DNA of 64,000 bases from NCBI GenBank assembly GCA_009841265.1, contig VXMB01000009.1:1161911-1225910 (forward strand), in the 5' to 3' direction. A model generated the notes under the pieces. That model was given only the letters and a program-made list of their open reading frames with translations. It was not told where the DNA came from and ran no database searches. The position numbers and the translations under genes were made by a program. Origin of the DNA: Gemmatimonadota bacterium. Lineage in GTDB: Bacteria > JAAXHH01. This document shows, one piece after another, positions 36,317 through 46,638 of the stretch (the first letter of the stretch is position 1; every line of letters starts with the position of its first letter).

Positions 36317-37288
36317 TCATCGATCCCGTTCTATAGCGTAGTCGACCATGTTCAGAAGCGCGTCCTTCGCCCGGTTCTCCGGCTCGTCGCCGAGGATCCG
36401 CTTGGCCTCCTCCGCGTAGGCCAGCGCTTTGCCTTTCGCGTAGCGGATGCCGTCGTGGACGTGGACGAACTCGACGATCTCGTCGCAGACCCGGTCGCTC
36501 CATTCCTCCTTCATTAACTGCTCCACGCGCCGGTTACCGTCGGTGGTAGCGTTCCGGAGGGCGTGGATCAGCGGCAGGGTGACCGTCCCTTCCCGGAAGT
36601 CGTTTCCCCTCGGTTTTCCGATGATGTCTTCGTCTCCCGTGTAATTGAGGATGTCATCCGTGATCTGGAAAGCCATGCCGAGCTTCTCGCCGAAATCGCC
36701 GAACCGGCAGGCCGTCTCGGCCGAACGGCTTGAGAGATATGCGCCGGAATCGCACCCGCACGCGATGAGCGAGGACGTCTTGTTGCTGATGATGCGATAG
36801 TACTCCGCCTCGGTCGTCCGGATGTTGAACCGGCGGATGGCCTGGTGCAACTCGCCCTCGGTCAGCCGTTCCACGCATGCCGCGATCTTCGCCGTGATCC
36901 GCGAACAGTCGAGTTTCGCGATCAGCGTCAACACCCTGGCGATCACGTTGTCGCCCATCAGCACCGAGACGTGGTTGTCCCATTTGGAATTCAGTGTGGG
37001 CAGACCGCGGCGCGTGGTCGCACGGTCCACCACGTCGTCGTGAATCAGCGTCGCGGTGTGGCAGAGCTCGATGATGAACGCCGCCAGCATGGTCTCCCGG
37101 CACGGCGTACCGTATGCCGAGGCCGAAAGGAATACCAGCGCGGGTCTCAGCCGTTTGCCCTTGGTGCGAACCAGGTGGGCCCAGATCTGATTGATGACCT
37201 CCACGTCGGACTGGGAGATCTCGCTGATCTTCTGCTCAAACTGGTCGAGATGGACCTGGACCGGCGCGCTGATGGTTCGGAAGTCTAT
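36317..37288 (-). CDS. Polyprenyl diphosphate synthase (IspB-like), apparent ATA start
   Basis: Trans-prenyltransferase that elongates isopentenyl units to a long-chain diphosphate for quinone side chains. The chain-length-related first aspartate motif LIHDDVVDRA (82-91) and the second QITDDILNY are intact, as are the GKRLRPALV motif and GKPRGNDFREGTVTLPL. The first usual start codon in frame (GTG, 37204) would remove the conserved N-terminal helix. The sequence upstream (ISAPVQVHLDQFEQKISEI) clearly belongs to the family. The only well-placed initiator is ATA at 37288, with GGAGGG five bases before it, giving 323 residues. Either ATA is used or one base is wrong. Menaquinone or ubiquinone made here would serve the adjacent complex I. 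Confidence 0.88.
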   Translation of the reverse strand: MDFRTISAPVQVHLDQFEQKISEISQSDVEVINQIWAHLVRTKGKRLRPALVFLSASAYGTPCRETMLAAFIIELCHTATLIHDDVVDRATTRRGLPTLNSKWDNHVSVLMGDNVIARVLTLIAKLDCSRITAKIAACVERLTEGELHQAIRRFNIRTTEAEYYRIISNKTSSLIACGCDSGAYLSSRSAETACRFGDFGEKLGMAFQITDDILNYTGDEDIIGKPRGNDFREGTVTLPLIHALRNATTDGNRRVEQLMKEEWSDRVCDEIVEFVHVHDGIRYAKGKALAYAEEAKRILGDEPENRAKDALLNMVDYAIERDR

Positions 37289-37333
37289 GAATGCCCTCCG
37301 GTTGGCTGGCGTTGGCGCCCGCTGAAATACCTG

Positions 37334-37364
37334 AATATATGGCGTGAAACCGTCCGGAAGTCAA
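37334..37364 (-). promoter_or_regulatory. Possible promoter of the polyprenyl synthase gene
   Basis: TTGACT (37364-37359) and TATATT (37339-37334) are separated by 19 bases, longer than ideal. They would give a short leader ending at the GGAGGG-ATA start. Confidence 0.35.
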
Positions 37365-37414
37365 CCCAATTCGCCGATGCCGGCCCATGGGCGGAAACGG
37401 CGGAACGGCCAGGC

Positions 37415-38881
37415 TTACGGCAGCGTCATGACCGCCCGCTCGGCCAGTTGAAGCAATTCGGAGGGGAAAACGCCCACGGCCAGGATGGCCAGGGCGGAGA
37501 GGCAAAGCGCGGTCATGCCGCTGTAGGACAGGCGGCCGGCGGCTTCGGCCGGCGCTTCGGCCGCGGGCCGCATGTACATCCAAACCACGACGCGGAGGTA
37601 GTAGTACAACGACACGCCGCTGAAAAGCAGGCCGATCACGGCCAATTCCACGTATCCTCCGTACACCAGCGCACTGAAGAGATAGAACTTGGCCATGAAC
37701 CCGGCCGTGGGCGGAATGCCGGCCAGGGAAAACATGACCACGGCCATGACCGCGGCGACGAGCGGACGGCGGCTTCCAAGGCCGGCCAGGTCGTCCATGG
37801 TCGCGCAGGGAATCCCGCGGGCGGAAAGCACGGCCAGTACCCCGAAGGCCCCCAGGTTCATCGCCGTGTACACGATCAGGTAGAAGACGATGCTCGCGCT
37901 GCCGTCCTGGCTGTCGGCCATGAGCGGCAGCAGCATGTAGCCGGCATGGGCGATGCTCGAGTAGGCCAGTAGTCTCTTCAGGTTCGTCTGAACCAGCGCC
38001 ACGACGTTGCCAACGCCGATCGTGAGGACCGCCAGCACCGAGATCAGCGGGATCCATTCCATCTGAAGGCCGGGAAAAACCGAACCGAGCAGCCGGATCA
38101 ACACCACGAAGGCGGCCGCCTTGGAACCGGTGGACAGGAAGGCCGCGACGGGCGTCGGCGCGCCCTGGTATACGTCCGGCGTCCAGGCGTGGAACGGGAC
38201 CATGGAGATCTTGAAACCGATCCCGACCAGGAGCAGGCCCAATCCGCCGAGCAGCAGGAGATTCACGGCGTCGCTGCGCTCCTCGCCCAGCGTGCGCGCG
38301 ATGGCTTCGTACTCCGTGCTGCCGCTCGCGCCATAAAGCAGGGCCATGCCGTAAAGAATGAAACCGCTGGCGAAGGCACCCAGCAGGAAGTACTTGAGCG
38401 CACCCTCGTTCGAGCCGGCGTCCCGCTGTTCGAAGCCGATCAGCACGTAAAGCGAAATGGAGAGTACTTCCAGGCCCAGGAAAAAGGTGAAAAGGTCGGT
38501 GCTCGCCGCCATCATGCTCATGCCGGACACGGCGTAGATGAGCAGTGCGTAGTACTCCCCGCGGTCGATGGAACGGGCTTCGGCGTAGGAGATGGAGATC
38601 AGTACGGTCAAAACGGCGCCGGCGATGAACACCAGGGTGGCCACCAGGCTGAAGTCGTCCATCACCATCATGGGCGATACGTCCGAGAAGGCGACGGGTC
38701 CCCGGCCCAGCTGGTTCACGGCAATGACGCCGGATACCGCCAGGAGCAGCAGGGAAAGATAGGGGATCCCCTTGCGAAACCGTTCGAACAGGCCGACGAT
38801 CAGGACCACGGTCGCGGCGGACACGAGCATGATCTGCGGCATCACGGCGAAGAGGTTTATGGCGGGCAGGGCCGTATTCAT
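37415..38881 (-). CDS. nuoN: NADH-quinone oxidoreductase subunit N
   Basis: NuoN is one of three antiporter-like membrane subunits of complex I. It has 488 residues and about 14 membrane segments, with the proton-channel segments FHAWTPDVYQGAPTPVAAFLSTGSKAAAF and LLAYSSIAHAGYML. The ATG overlaps the nuoM stop by four bases. It is the last gene of the nuo operon, as in E. coli. Confidence 0.96.
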   Translation of the reverse strand: MNTALPAINLFAVMPQIMLVSAATVVLIVGLFERFRKGIPYLSLLLLAVSGVIAVNQLGRGPVAFSDVSPMMVMDDFSLVATLVFIAGAVLTVLISISYAEARSIDRGEYYALLIYAVSGMSMMAASTDLFTFFLGLEVLSISLYVLIGFEQRDAGSNEGALKYFLLGAFASGFILYGMALLYGASGSTEYEAIARTLGEERSDAVNLLLLGGLGLLLVGIGFKISMVPFHAWTPDVYQGAPTPVAAFLSTGSKAAAFVVLIRLLGSVFPGLQMEWIPLISVLAVLTIGVGNVVALVQTNLKRLLAYSSIAHAGYMLLPLMADSQDGSASIVFYLIVYTAMNLGAFGVLAVLSARGIPCATMDDLAGLGSRRPLVAAVMAVVMFSLAGIPPTAGFMAKFYLFSALVYGGYVELAVIGLLFSGVSLYYYLRVVVWMYMRPAAEAPAEAAGRLSYSGMTALCLSALAILAVGVFPSELLQLAERAVMTLP

Positions 38882-40479
38882 CGCGTATCCTGGCTGGTTT
38901 CAGGGGTGGCATCAGGGCCGGCCGGCTCCGCAGGGCCGGACAGTCCACCCGGACCGGACAGTCCAACCGGACCAGCCGGCAGCGATTCGATGGACGAAGG
39001 GACCATCCCGGCCGGTGGCGTCTCGGCGAGACGGTGGGTCTGGACCAGCAACTTCTGCACCGAAGCCTCCATGGTCCTCAAGAAAGGATTAGGATACACG
39101 CCGATCCAGATGATGAAGAGGGTCATGCAGGCAAGCACGGCCGTCTCCCGGAACGACAGGTCCCTGATTCCCCTGTTCTCCTCCTTCGTCAGTGGACCGA
39201 AGACTACCTTGCGGTACATCCTGAGCATGTAGACGGCCGCCAGGATTATCCCGGTGGCCGCGACGGCCGCGATCAGGATGTTCTGCTGAAACACGCCGAC
39301 CAGTATGAGAAACTCTCCGACGAAACTGCTCAGGCCCGGCAGGCCCACGGAGGCCAGGGTAAACACGAGCAGGAAAGCGGAGAACACCGGAATCGTGTGC
39401 CACAACCCGCCGTACGCTTCCATGTCCCAGGTGTTCCGGCGCTGCACGAGCATCATGGCGGCCAGGAACAGTCCGCCCGTGGACAGCGCCAGGCTGACGA
39501 TGTGGACGACCGCGCCCTGTATGCCGTGCTGGTTCAAGGCGAATACGCCCAGCACGACGAATCCCGCGTGACTGATCGTCGAATAGGCGATCATCCGCCG
39601 GATATCCGATTGCGCCAGGGCGATCAGTGCGCCGTAGACGATACCGGCCGCCGCTACGGCGCACATCAGGGGCGCCAGCTCGGTGAGGGCATCGGGGAAC
39701 AGCGGAAGGGTCAGGCGTATGAACCCGTAGGCCGCCATCTTGACGAGCACCACGGCGAGGACGATGGCATCGGGCAGCCACGTGTGAAAGGGCACCATGG
39801 GCACCTTCACCGCGAAGGCGGCGATGAAAGCGAGGGCGAGCCAGAACTGTACCTCCGGCGGTATGGACAGCTGGTAAAGCGCCGCCATCTCGAAGGTGAG
39901 GACGTCGTGGGCCTGGTGGTGGAGAAAGGCCAGCGTGATGACCGCGGCCAGCATGAGCAGGCTGCCGAACACGGCAAACAGGAAGAATTTCAGGGCCGCC
40001 CGGGCGCTGTTTTCATAACCCCAGATGCCGATCAGGAAGTACATGGGGATCAACATGCCTTCCCAGAAAAGGAAGAACAGGAACAGGTCGAGGGAGAAGA
40101 ACACGCCCATCAGGGTGGTTTCCATCAGCAGCATGAATACCTGGTAGGCCCGGACCCGCTCGCTCACGATCGTCCAGGTGCCGAGCAGGGCCAGGGGCCA
40201 CATGAGCGCGGTGATCCCGGCGAGGAGGATGCTGATCCCGTCCGCCCCGACGTGATAGGACACCCCCAGGGACTCGATCCAGGGCATTTGCTCCACGAAC
40301 TGCGGTTCGCCCAGGTGCGCCTTGAAGGCGCCGAAGCAGACCGCGAAGAGGACGAGTACCAGGGCCGAAACGCCGAATCCCACCCAACGGGCGGCCGTGT
40401 CCCCTTTGACGAAGAGGAGCAGGACGGCGCCCAAGACAGGCAGCCAGATGATGAGGGACAGGTAAGGCAGTTCCGTCAT
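38878..40479 (-). CDS. nuoM: NADH-quinone oxidoreductase subunit M
   Basis: The 533-residue NuoM is an antiporter-like proton-pumping subunit. FHTWLPDAIV, RMIAYSTISHAGFVVLG and many membrane segments identify it. After the final helix it carries a non-conserved tail of about 45 residues rich in Ser, Pro, Gly and Ala (GPVGLSGPGGLSGPAEPAG), encoded by an 18-bp tandem repeat. Start chosen at the ATG opening MTELPYLSLIIWLPVLG, since upstream sequence is not hydrophobic. Confidence 0.95.
   Translation of the reverse strand: MTELPYLSLIIWLPVLGAVLLLFVKGDTAARWVGFGVSALVLVLFAVCFGAFKAHLGEPQFVEQMPWIESLGVSYHVGADGISILLAGITALMWPLALLGTWTIVSERVRAYQVFMLLMETTLMGVFFSLDLFLFFLFWEGMLIPMYFLIGIWGYENSARAALKFFLFAVFGSLLMLAAVITLAFLHHQAHDVLTFEMAALYQLSIPPEVQFWLALAFIAAFAVKVPMVPFHTWLPDAIVLAVVLVKMAAYGFIRLTLPLFPDALTELAPLMCAVAAAGIVYGALIALAQSDIRRMIAYSTISHAGFVVLGVFALNQHGIQGAVVHIVSLALSTGGLFLAAMMLVQRRNTWDMEAYGGLWHTIPVFSAFLLVFTLASVGLPGLSSFVGEFLILVGVFQQNILIAAVAATGIILAAVYMLRMYRKVVFGPLTKEENRGIRDLSFRETAVLACMTLFIIWIGVYPNPFLRTMEASVQKLLVQTHRLAETPPAGMVPSSIESLPAGPVGLSGPGGLSGPAEPAGPDATPETSQDTR
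38936..38971. repeat. 18-bp tandem repeat in the nuoM tail
   Basis: CCGGACAGTCCACCCGGA is followed directly by a copy with one change. It encodes the LSGP/G-rich extension at the C-terminus of NuoM and is flanked by further 9-base-like variants. Confidence 0.85.
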
Positions 40480-40502
40480 GTACAGTACCTTCGGATCCTT
40501 TG

Positions 40503-40517
40503 GGTTACGGTCCCAGG

Positions 40518-40528
<11 letters not shown>
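40503..40528. repeat. 13-bp tandem duplication spanning the nuoL stop codon
   Basis: GGTTACGGTCCCA occurs twice in direct succession. The copy at 40516-40528 holds the last codons and TAA of nuoL on the minus strand; the other copy lies in the spacer before nuoM. Thirteen is not a multiple of three, so the duplication is tolerated because it falls at the stop codon. Confidence 0.9.
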
Positions 40529-42443
<1,915 letters not shown>

Positions 42444-42455
42444 GGGGTTAACGCA

Positions 42456-42482
42456 GGGTCCAGGGCTGGCCGGCCGGGCCGG
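42456..42482. repeat. Weak 9-bp repeat in the nuoL-nuoK spacer
   Basis: Three loosely matching 9-base units (GGGTCCAGG, GCTGGCCGG, CCGGGCCGG) fill most of the 39-base spacer up to the nuoK stop codon. Identity between units is low, so this alone would not be convincing. Confidence 0.4.
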
Positions 42483-42785
42483 CTACCAGCGCAGGGACCG
42501 GACCTCGTCGATGTTGACCGTTCCGCGGTTGCGGAACAGCAGGATCACCAGGGCCAGGCCGATCGCCACCTCGGCGGCCGCCACGGTAATCACCAGGAAC
42601 ACGTAGATGTGGCCGTCGGCCATGCCGAACTGCCGGGCGAAGGCCACGAAAGAGAGATTGGCCCCGTTGAGCATCAACTCGATGCCCATCAGCACGATGA
42701 TGGCGTTCCGCCGTACCAGCACGCCGGTGGCGCCGACCAGGAAGAGCACGGCACTCAGGACCAGGTAATAGGTGACAGGGATCAT
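42483..42785 (-). CDS. nuoK: NADH-quinone oxidoreductase subunit K
   Basis: This 100-residue protein has three membrane helices. Conserved segments include [24 protein letters not shown] with the glutamate essential for proton transfer, and [21 protein letters not shown] with the second glutamate. The length is the family standard. Confidence 0.97.
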   Translation of the reverse strand: MIPVTYYLVLSAVLFLVGATGVLVRRNAIIVLMGIELMLNGANLSFVAFARQFGMADGHIYVFLVITVAAAEVAIGLALVILLFRNRGTVNIDEVRSLRW

Positions 42786-42815
42786 GGGTTCGTCGACTCC
42801 GGCAAGGTCAGCCCC

Positions 42816-43331
42816 TCACTCGCCCACGGAAACGGTGCCCTTGCGCGTCAGCACCACGGCGCCCACGATGGCGATCAGCAGGAGCACGGCCGCGATCTCC
42901 ACGGGCAGCAGGTATTTCGTGAACAACAGCGTTCCGATCTGTTCCACTTCGCCGAAACCGGCTCCGCCGCCATCGGCCGGAGGGGTCGTTCCGCCGCCTG
43001 CATAGGACATGATCATGGCCGCCACCGGCAGGAACAGCAGCGCGGCCAGGAGAACGGCCAGCGGTTTCTGAATCCGGAACACCCCGCCCTCCTCGCGGCT
43101 CAGGTTCAGCAGCATGATGACAAAGAGGAAGAGGACCATGATGGCGCCGGCATACACGACGATCTGTATGATCGCGACGAACTGGGCGTCCAGCATCAAG
43201 TACAGGCCGGCGATGGATATCATGACCATGATGAGCAGTAGCACGCAGTAGATCGGGTTGCGCTGCAGTATCATGGCCACGCTGCTCGCGACGGCTACGA
43301 TGGCGAAAAAGAGGAAGAAGTAGATTTCCAT
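42816..43331 (-). CDS. nuoJ: NADH-quinone oxidoreductase subunit J
   Basis: NuoJ has five membrane segments; this one has 171 residues. The NPIYCVLLLIMVM segment, the QFVAIIQIVVYAGAIMVLFLFVIMLLN block (pi-bulge helix) and a variable C-terminus are typical. The ATG at 43331 opens MEIYFFLFF; upstream in-frame sequence is charged and belongs to the spacer and nuoI. Confidence 0.95.
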   Translation of the reverse strand: MEIYFFLFFAIVAVASSVAMILQRNPIYCVLLLIMVMISIAGLYLMLDAQFVAIIQIVVYAGAIMVLFLFVIMLLNLSREEGGVFRIQKPLAVLLAALLFLPVAAMIMSYAGGGTTPPADGGGAGFGEVEQIGTLLFTKYLLPVEIAAVLLLIAIVGAVVLTRKGTVSVGE

Positions 43332-43371
43332 GGAATCTCGTCGGGTCCGTCCGTCCGGTTCTCCCGGCCGC

Positions 43372-43941
43372 TCAATGACTACCCGGGCTACCCGGGTCGG
43401 GAAGCTGATCTCCCCGGGGGCGCGTGAAGGCCTCCCGGCTCTTTCGAAGGACCTGGCCCAGCGTGCCCTCCTGGTCTTTGGTTTCATCGTAGTTCTTCAG
43501 CAGACGCTCCCGGTCCCAGATCATCTCTTCCCGCGACGTGGCCACGAGTTCGATGTCGTCCGTCATGTCGATGGCGTCTTCGGGACAGGCCTCCACGCAC
43601 ATGCCGCAAAAAATACACCGGAGCATGTCGATCTGGAACGTGCGGGGGATCTTCTCCCGGTCGTTCCATTCCGTTTCCACGCCCTCGATAGTGATGCAGT
43701 CGGCGGGACAGGCCACGGCGCACATCTCGCAGGCCACGCACTTGATCCGGTCCTGCTCGTCCTTGTTGAGCCGGTGGGCGCCGCGGTATCCGGGCGGCAG
43801 GATCTTCTGCACCTCCGGGTACTGCATGGTGACCTTCTTTTTGAAGAGGTGCGCGAGGGTCAGGAGCATGCCCTTGATCACCGCGGGAAGGTACAGCCGC
43901 TCCGCCAGGGTCATCTTGCGCGCTTCAACGATGATTGCCAT
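43372..43941 (-). CDS. nuoI: NADH-quinone oxidoreductase subunit I
   Basis: NuoI carries clusters N6a and N6b of the connecting arm. Two complete 4Fe-4S motifs are seen, CVACEMCAVACP (Cys68 to Cys78) and CIFCGMCVEACP (Cys109 to Cys119). The protein has 189 residues with a Pro/Gly-rich tail (DQLPDPGSPGSH) beyond the conserved domain. Confidence 0.97.
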   Translation of the reverse strand: MAIIVEARKMTLAERLYLPAVIKGMLLTLAHLFKKKVTMQYPEVQKILPPGYRGAHRLNKDEQDRIKCVACEMCAVACPADCITIEGVETEWNDREKIPRTFQIDMLRCIFCGMCVEACPEDAIDMTDDIELVATSREEMIWDRERLLKNYDETKDQEGTLGQVLRKSREAFTRPRGDQLPDPGSPGSH

Positions 43942-43957
43942 GGATCACACTCCCGTT

Positions 43958-45016
43958 TCAGACCAGCATCCAGATTCCGGTGACAACGACGTTCAACAGG
44001 GCCAGCGGCAGCAGCACCTTCCATCCGATCGCCATCAGCTGGTCGTACCGGAAACGGGGCAGCGACCACCTCACCCAGATATAGAGGAAGAGGAAGAATC
44101 CCGTCTTGAGCAGGAACCCGGCCACCTGATACAGGGTTACCAGTCCCGGGCCGACCTGGTCCTCGAAGGGCATGTGCCACCCGCCGAAGAAGAGGGTCGC
44201 CATCAGGGCGGAGGCCGCGATCATGCTGGCGTACTCCGAAATCATGAACATGGAAAATCGCATGCTGCTGTATTCCGTATGGTAGCCGCCGACGAGTTCC
44301 TGCTCGCACTCCACCAGGTCGAAAGGCAGGCGGTTGTTTTCGGCGAAGGCCGCGATGACGAAGATGACGAAGGCAAGCGGCTGGCGGAAGATGAACCAGT
44401 CGAGGAACCCGTCCTGGGCTGCGACGATCTTGCTCATCTGGAGCGACCCCGTAAGCATGAGGATGCCGACGATGGACAAGCCCAGCGACAGTTCGTAGCT
44501 GATCATCTGCGCCGACGACCGGATCCCGCCCAGCAGGGTGAACTTGTTGTTGGCGCTCCATCCGCCCAGGGCGATTCCGTATACCGCGATGGAGGTCATG
44601 CCCAGGATGTACAGGATGCCGACGTTCAGATCGATGATCTGCAGCGTCGTCGTCGTCTCCTGTATCTGCAGTCCGAAGAGGGTGAAGGCGGGGATGGTCA
44701 CTTCGCCGCCCACGGGGATCACGGCGAAGATCAGCAGGGCCGGCACGAGGATCAGGGCCGGCGCGATGGCGAAGAGCTTCCGGTCGGCGCTTGCCGGGAT
44801 GAACTCTTCCTTCCACATGAACTTGATGCCGTCGGCCAGCGGCTGCAGCAGGCCCATGGGACCGACGCGGTTGGGACCGAGCCGGTCCTGGATCAGGGCG
44901 CTTACCCGGCGTTCCATGAAGGTGAGGTAGGCGACGGTGGTGAACACCACCCCCAGCAGGATGCCGATTTTGACCAGGGCGATCGCGCCTTCCAGGATCA
45001 TGGGATCCACGACCAA
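43958..45016 (-). CDS. nuoH: NADH-quinone oxidoreductase subunit H
   Basis: NuoH forms the quinone entry chamber with NuoB and NuoD. It has 352 residues, about eight membrane helices, ERRVSALIQDRLGPNRVGP and ENNRLPFDLVECEQELVGGYHTEY, both strongly conserved loops. TTG at 45016 is the likely start because GGAGG lies eight bases upstream, overlapping the nuoG end; an ATG five codons later is the alternative. Confidence 0.96.
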   Translation of the reverse strand: MVVDPMILEGAIALVKIGILLGVVFTTVAYLTFMERRVSALIQDRLGPNRVGPMGLLQPLADGIKFMWKEEFIPASADRKLFAIAPALILVPALLIFAVIPVGGEVTIPAFTLFGLQIQETTTTLQIIDLNVGILYILGMTSIAVYGIALGGWSANNKFTLLGGIRSSAQMISYELSLGLSIVGILMLTGSLQMSKIVAAQDGFLDWFIFRQPLAFVIFVIAAFAENNRLPFDLVECEQELVGGYHTEYSSMRFSMFMISEYASMIAASALMATLFFGGWHMPFEDQVGPGLVTLYQVAGFLLKTGFFLFLYIWVRWSLPRFRYDQLMAIGWKVLLPLALLNVVVTGIWMLV

Positions 45017-45020
45017 TCCA

Positions 45021-46631
45021 CTAACCTCCCGCGGCCTCGGACGGCCCTTCGCCGCCCGTCATGGCGCCCTGATCGCCGATCAGGTCATAGGTGAGTCCCG
45101 CGTATCCATCCACGTTTCCGGCGATTTCCTCCAGGACGCCGGCGGGGTCCGTCCCGCCCAGGTCGACGCCCATGCGCTGTCCCACGTACCGGAGAATCGC
45201 GCCGTCCTCCCGGGCACCGCCGGGTGGAGGAAAGGCGGGACCCAGCCGCTGCACGCGGCCCTGCGCATTGGTCATGGTCCCGTTCTTCTCGAAGGGAATC
45301 GCCCCGGGGAAGACCACGTCGGCCAGTTCGGCGAGGTCGGAACGATGCACGTCGTGCACCACCAGGAATTCGAGCTTGCGGAAGGCGTCGGTCTCTTCAG
45401 GAGTAAGGGTACGGCCGATGTCGCCGCCCAGTATGTAGAGCCCCCGGATCGAGCCGTCACCGATTCCCCGCAGGATATCATCCAGCGAACCGGCGCCGAG
45501 CATGTCGCGGGCGCCCCGGGTATTGGGGGACTTGTCCGCGTCGATGTGGAATCCGCTTTTCGACGTCCACGCTTCTCCGTCGGGCTTGCGGGCGAGGCCG
45601 GTCCGAGGCGATCCGAAGGCCTCCGCGCCCAGTTTGCGCAGCAGGTAGTTCTCCTCGTTGGTCGCCATGGACGATCCGACCACCCCCATGGCGGAATCCC
45701 CTTCACCGTCCAGGACGGCCCGGATACCGCTGACGGCCGCGTCCATGGCATCGGGCCACGTGGCCTGCGCGAGTTCACCGTCCACCCGCATCAGCGGCGC
45801 CGTCAGCCGGTCCGCGTCCTGCCAGCCGTGGTAGCAGAACCGCCCTTCGTCGCACATCCAGTACCCGTTTACCTCCTCGTTGTGACGAGGTTTGGTCCGG
45901 TAGATCTTCTGGTGCATGACTTCCAGCGTGGTGTTGCATCCCGTGGCGCATCCCGGGCAGAGGGTATCCACCTTGTCGTAATGCCAGATGCGGGGTTTGT
46001 AGAGGAAGTCCTTGGTGACCAGGGCGCCCACGGGACAGATGTCCGCCACGTTCGCCGACATCTTGTTGTCCAGGGGAACGTCTTCGAAGGTCGCGATCTC
46101 GGACTTGCTGCCCATCTGGACGACGCCGAGTTCCGAAGTTCCGGTGATCTCGTCGCAGAAGCGCGTGCAGCGCTGGCACAGGATGCAGCGCGTCGTGTAC
46201 AGCGTGATGTGCGGCCCGAGGTCCTTCTTCGGCGGGACGCGCTTGGTCTCGACGAACCGGCTGTGGCCCCGGCCGTGGTCGAAGGAATGGTCCTGCAGCT
46301 TGCACTCCCCGGCCTGGTCGCACCAGGGACAGTCAAGGGGGTGGTTGATGAGCAGGAACTCCATGATCCCCTTCCGGTTGTCCAGCACCGCCGGGGAATT
46401 GAACCGGAAGTTCATCCCATCCTTGATCCGTATCGTGCACGAGGTGACAATGCCGAACTGCCCGGGCCGGATCTCCATTTCGGTCAGGCACATCCGGCAG
46501 TTGCCGTCCGGCGCCAGGCCGGGATGATAGCAGAAATGGGGGATGTCGATGCCCAGATCCGCCGCCGCGTCGATCAGATTGCGGCCTTCCTCCACGGTGT
46601 ATTGCTTTTCATCTATGGTAATGGTTGCCAT
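45021..46631 (-). CDS. nuoG: NADH-quinone oxidoreductase subunit G, short form
   Basis: NuoG relays electrons through several clusters. The N-terminal ferredoxin domain binds 2Fe-2S (Cys34, Cys45, Cys48, Cys65). Next come the His/Cys cluster region (NHPLDCPWCDQAGEC) and the CILCQRCTRFC and DICPVGAL motifs. A molybdopterin-type domain starts with LCPGCATGCNT and is short. At 536 residues it lacks much of the C-terminal part of typical 680-900-residue NuoG. ATG 46631 (MATITIDEKQ) was preferred to one 21 bases earlier inside nuoF. Confidence 0.94.
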   Translation of the reverse strand: MATITIDEKQYTVEEGRNLIDAAADLGIDIPHFCYHPGLAPDGNCRMCLTEMEIRPGQFGIVTSCTIRIKDGMNFRFNSPAVLDNRKGIMEFLLINHPLDCPWCDQAGECKLQDHSFDHGRGHSRFVETKRVPPKKDLGPHITLYTTRCILCQRCTRFCDEITGTSELGVVQMGSKSEIATFEDVPLDNKMSANVADICPVGALVTKDFLYKPRIWHYDKVDTLCPGCATGCNTTLEVMHQKIYRTKPRHNEEVNGYWMCDEGRFCYHGWQDADRLTAPLMRVDGELAQATWPDAMDAAVSGIRAVLDGEGDSAMGVVGSSMATNEENYLLRKLGAEAFGSPRTGLARKPDGEAWTSKSGFHIDADKSPNTRGARDMLGAGSLDDILRGIGDGSIRGLYILGGDIGRTLTPEETDAFRKLEFLVVHDVHRSDLAELADVVFPGAIPFEKNGTMTNAQGRVQRLGPAFPPPGGAREDGAILRYVGQRMGVDLGGTDPAGVLEEIAGNVDGYAGLTYDLIGDQGAMTGGEGPSEAAGG

Positions 46632-46638
46632 GGTCTGC

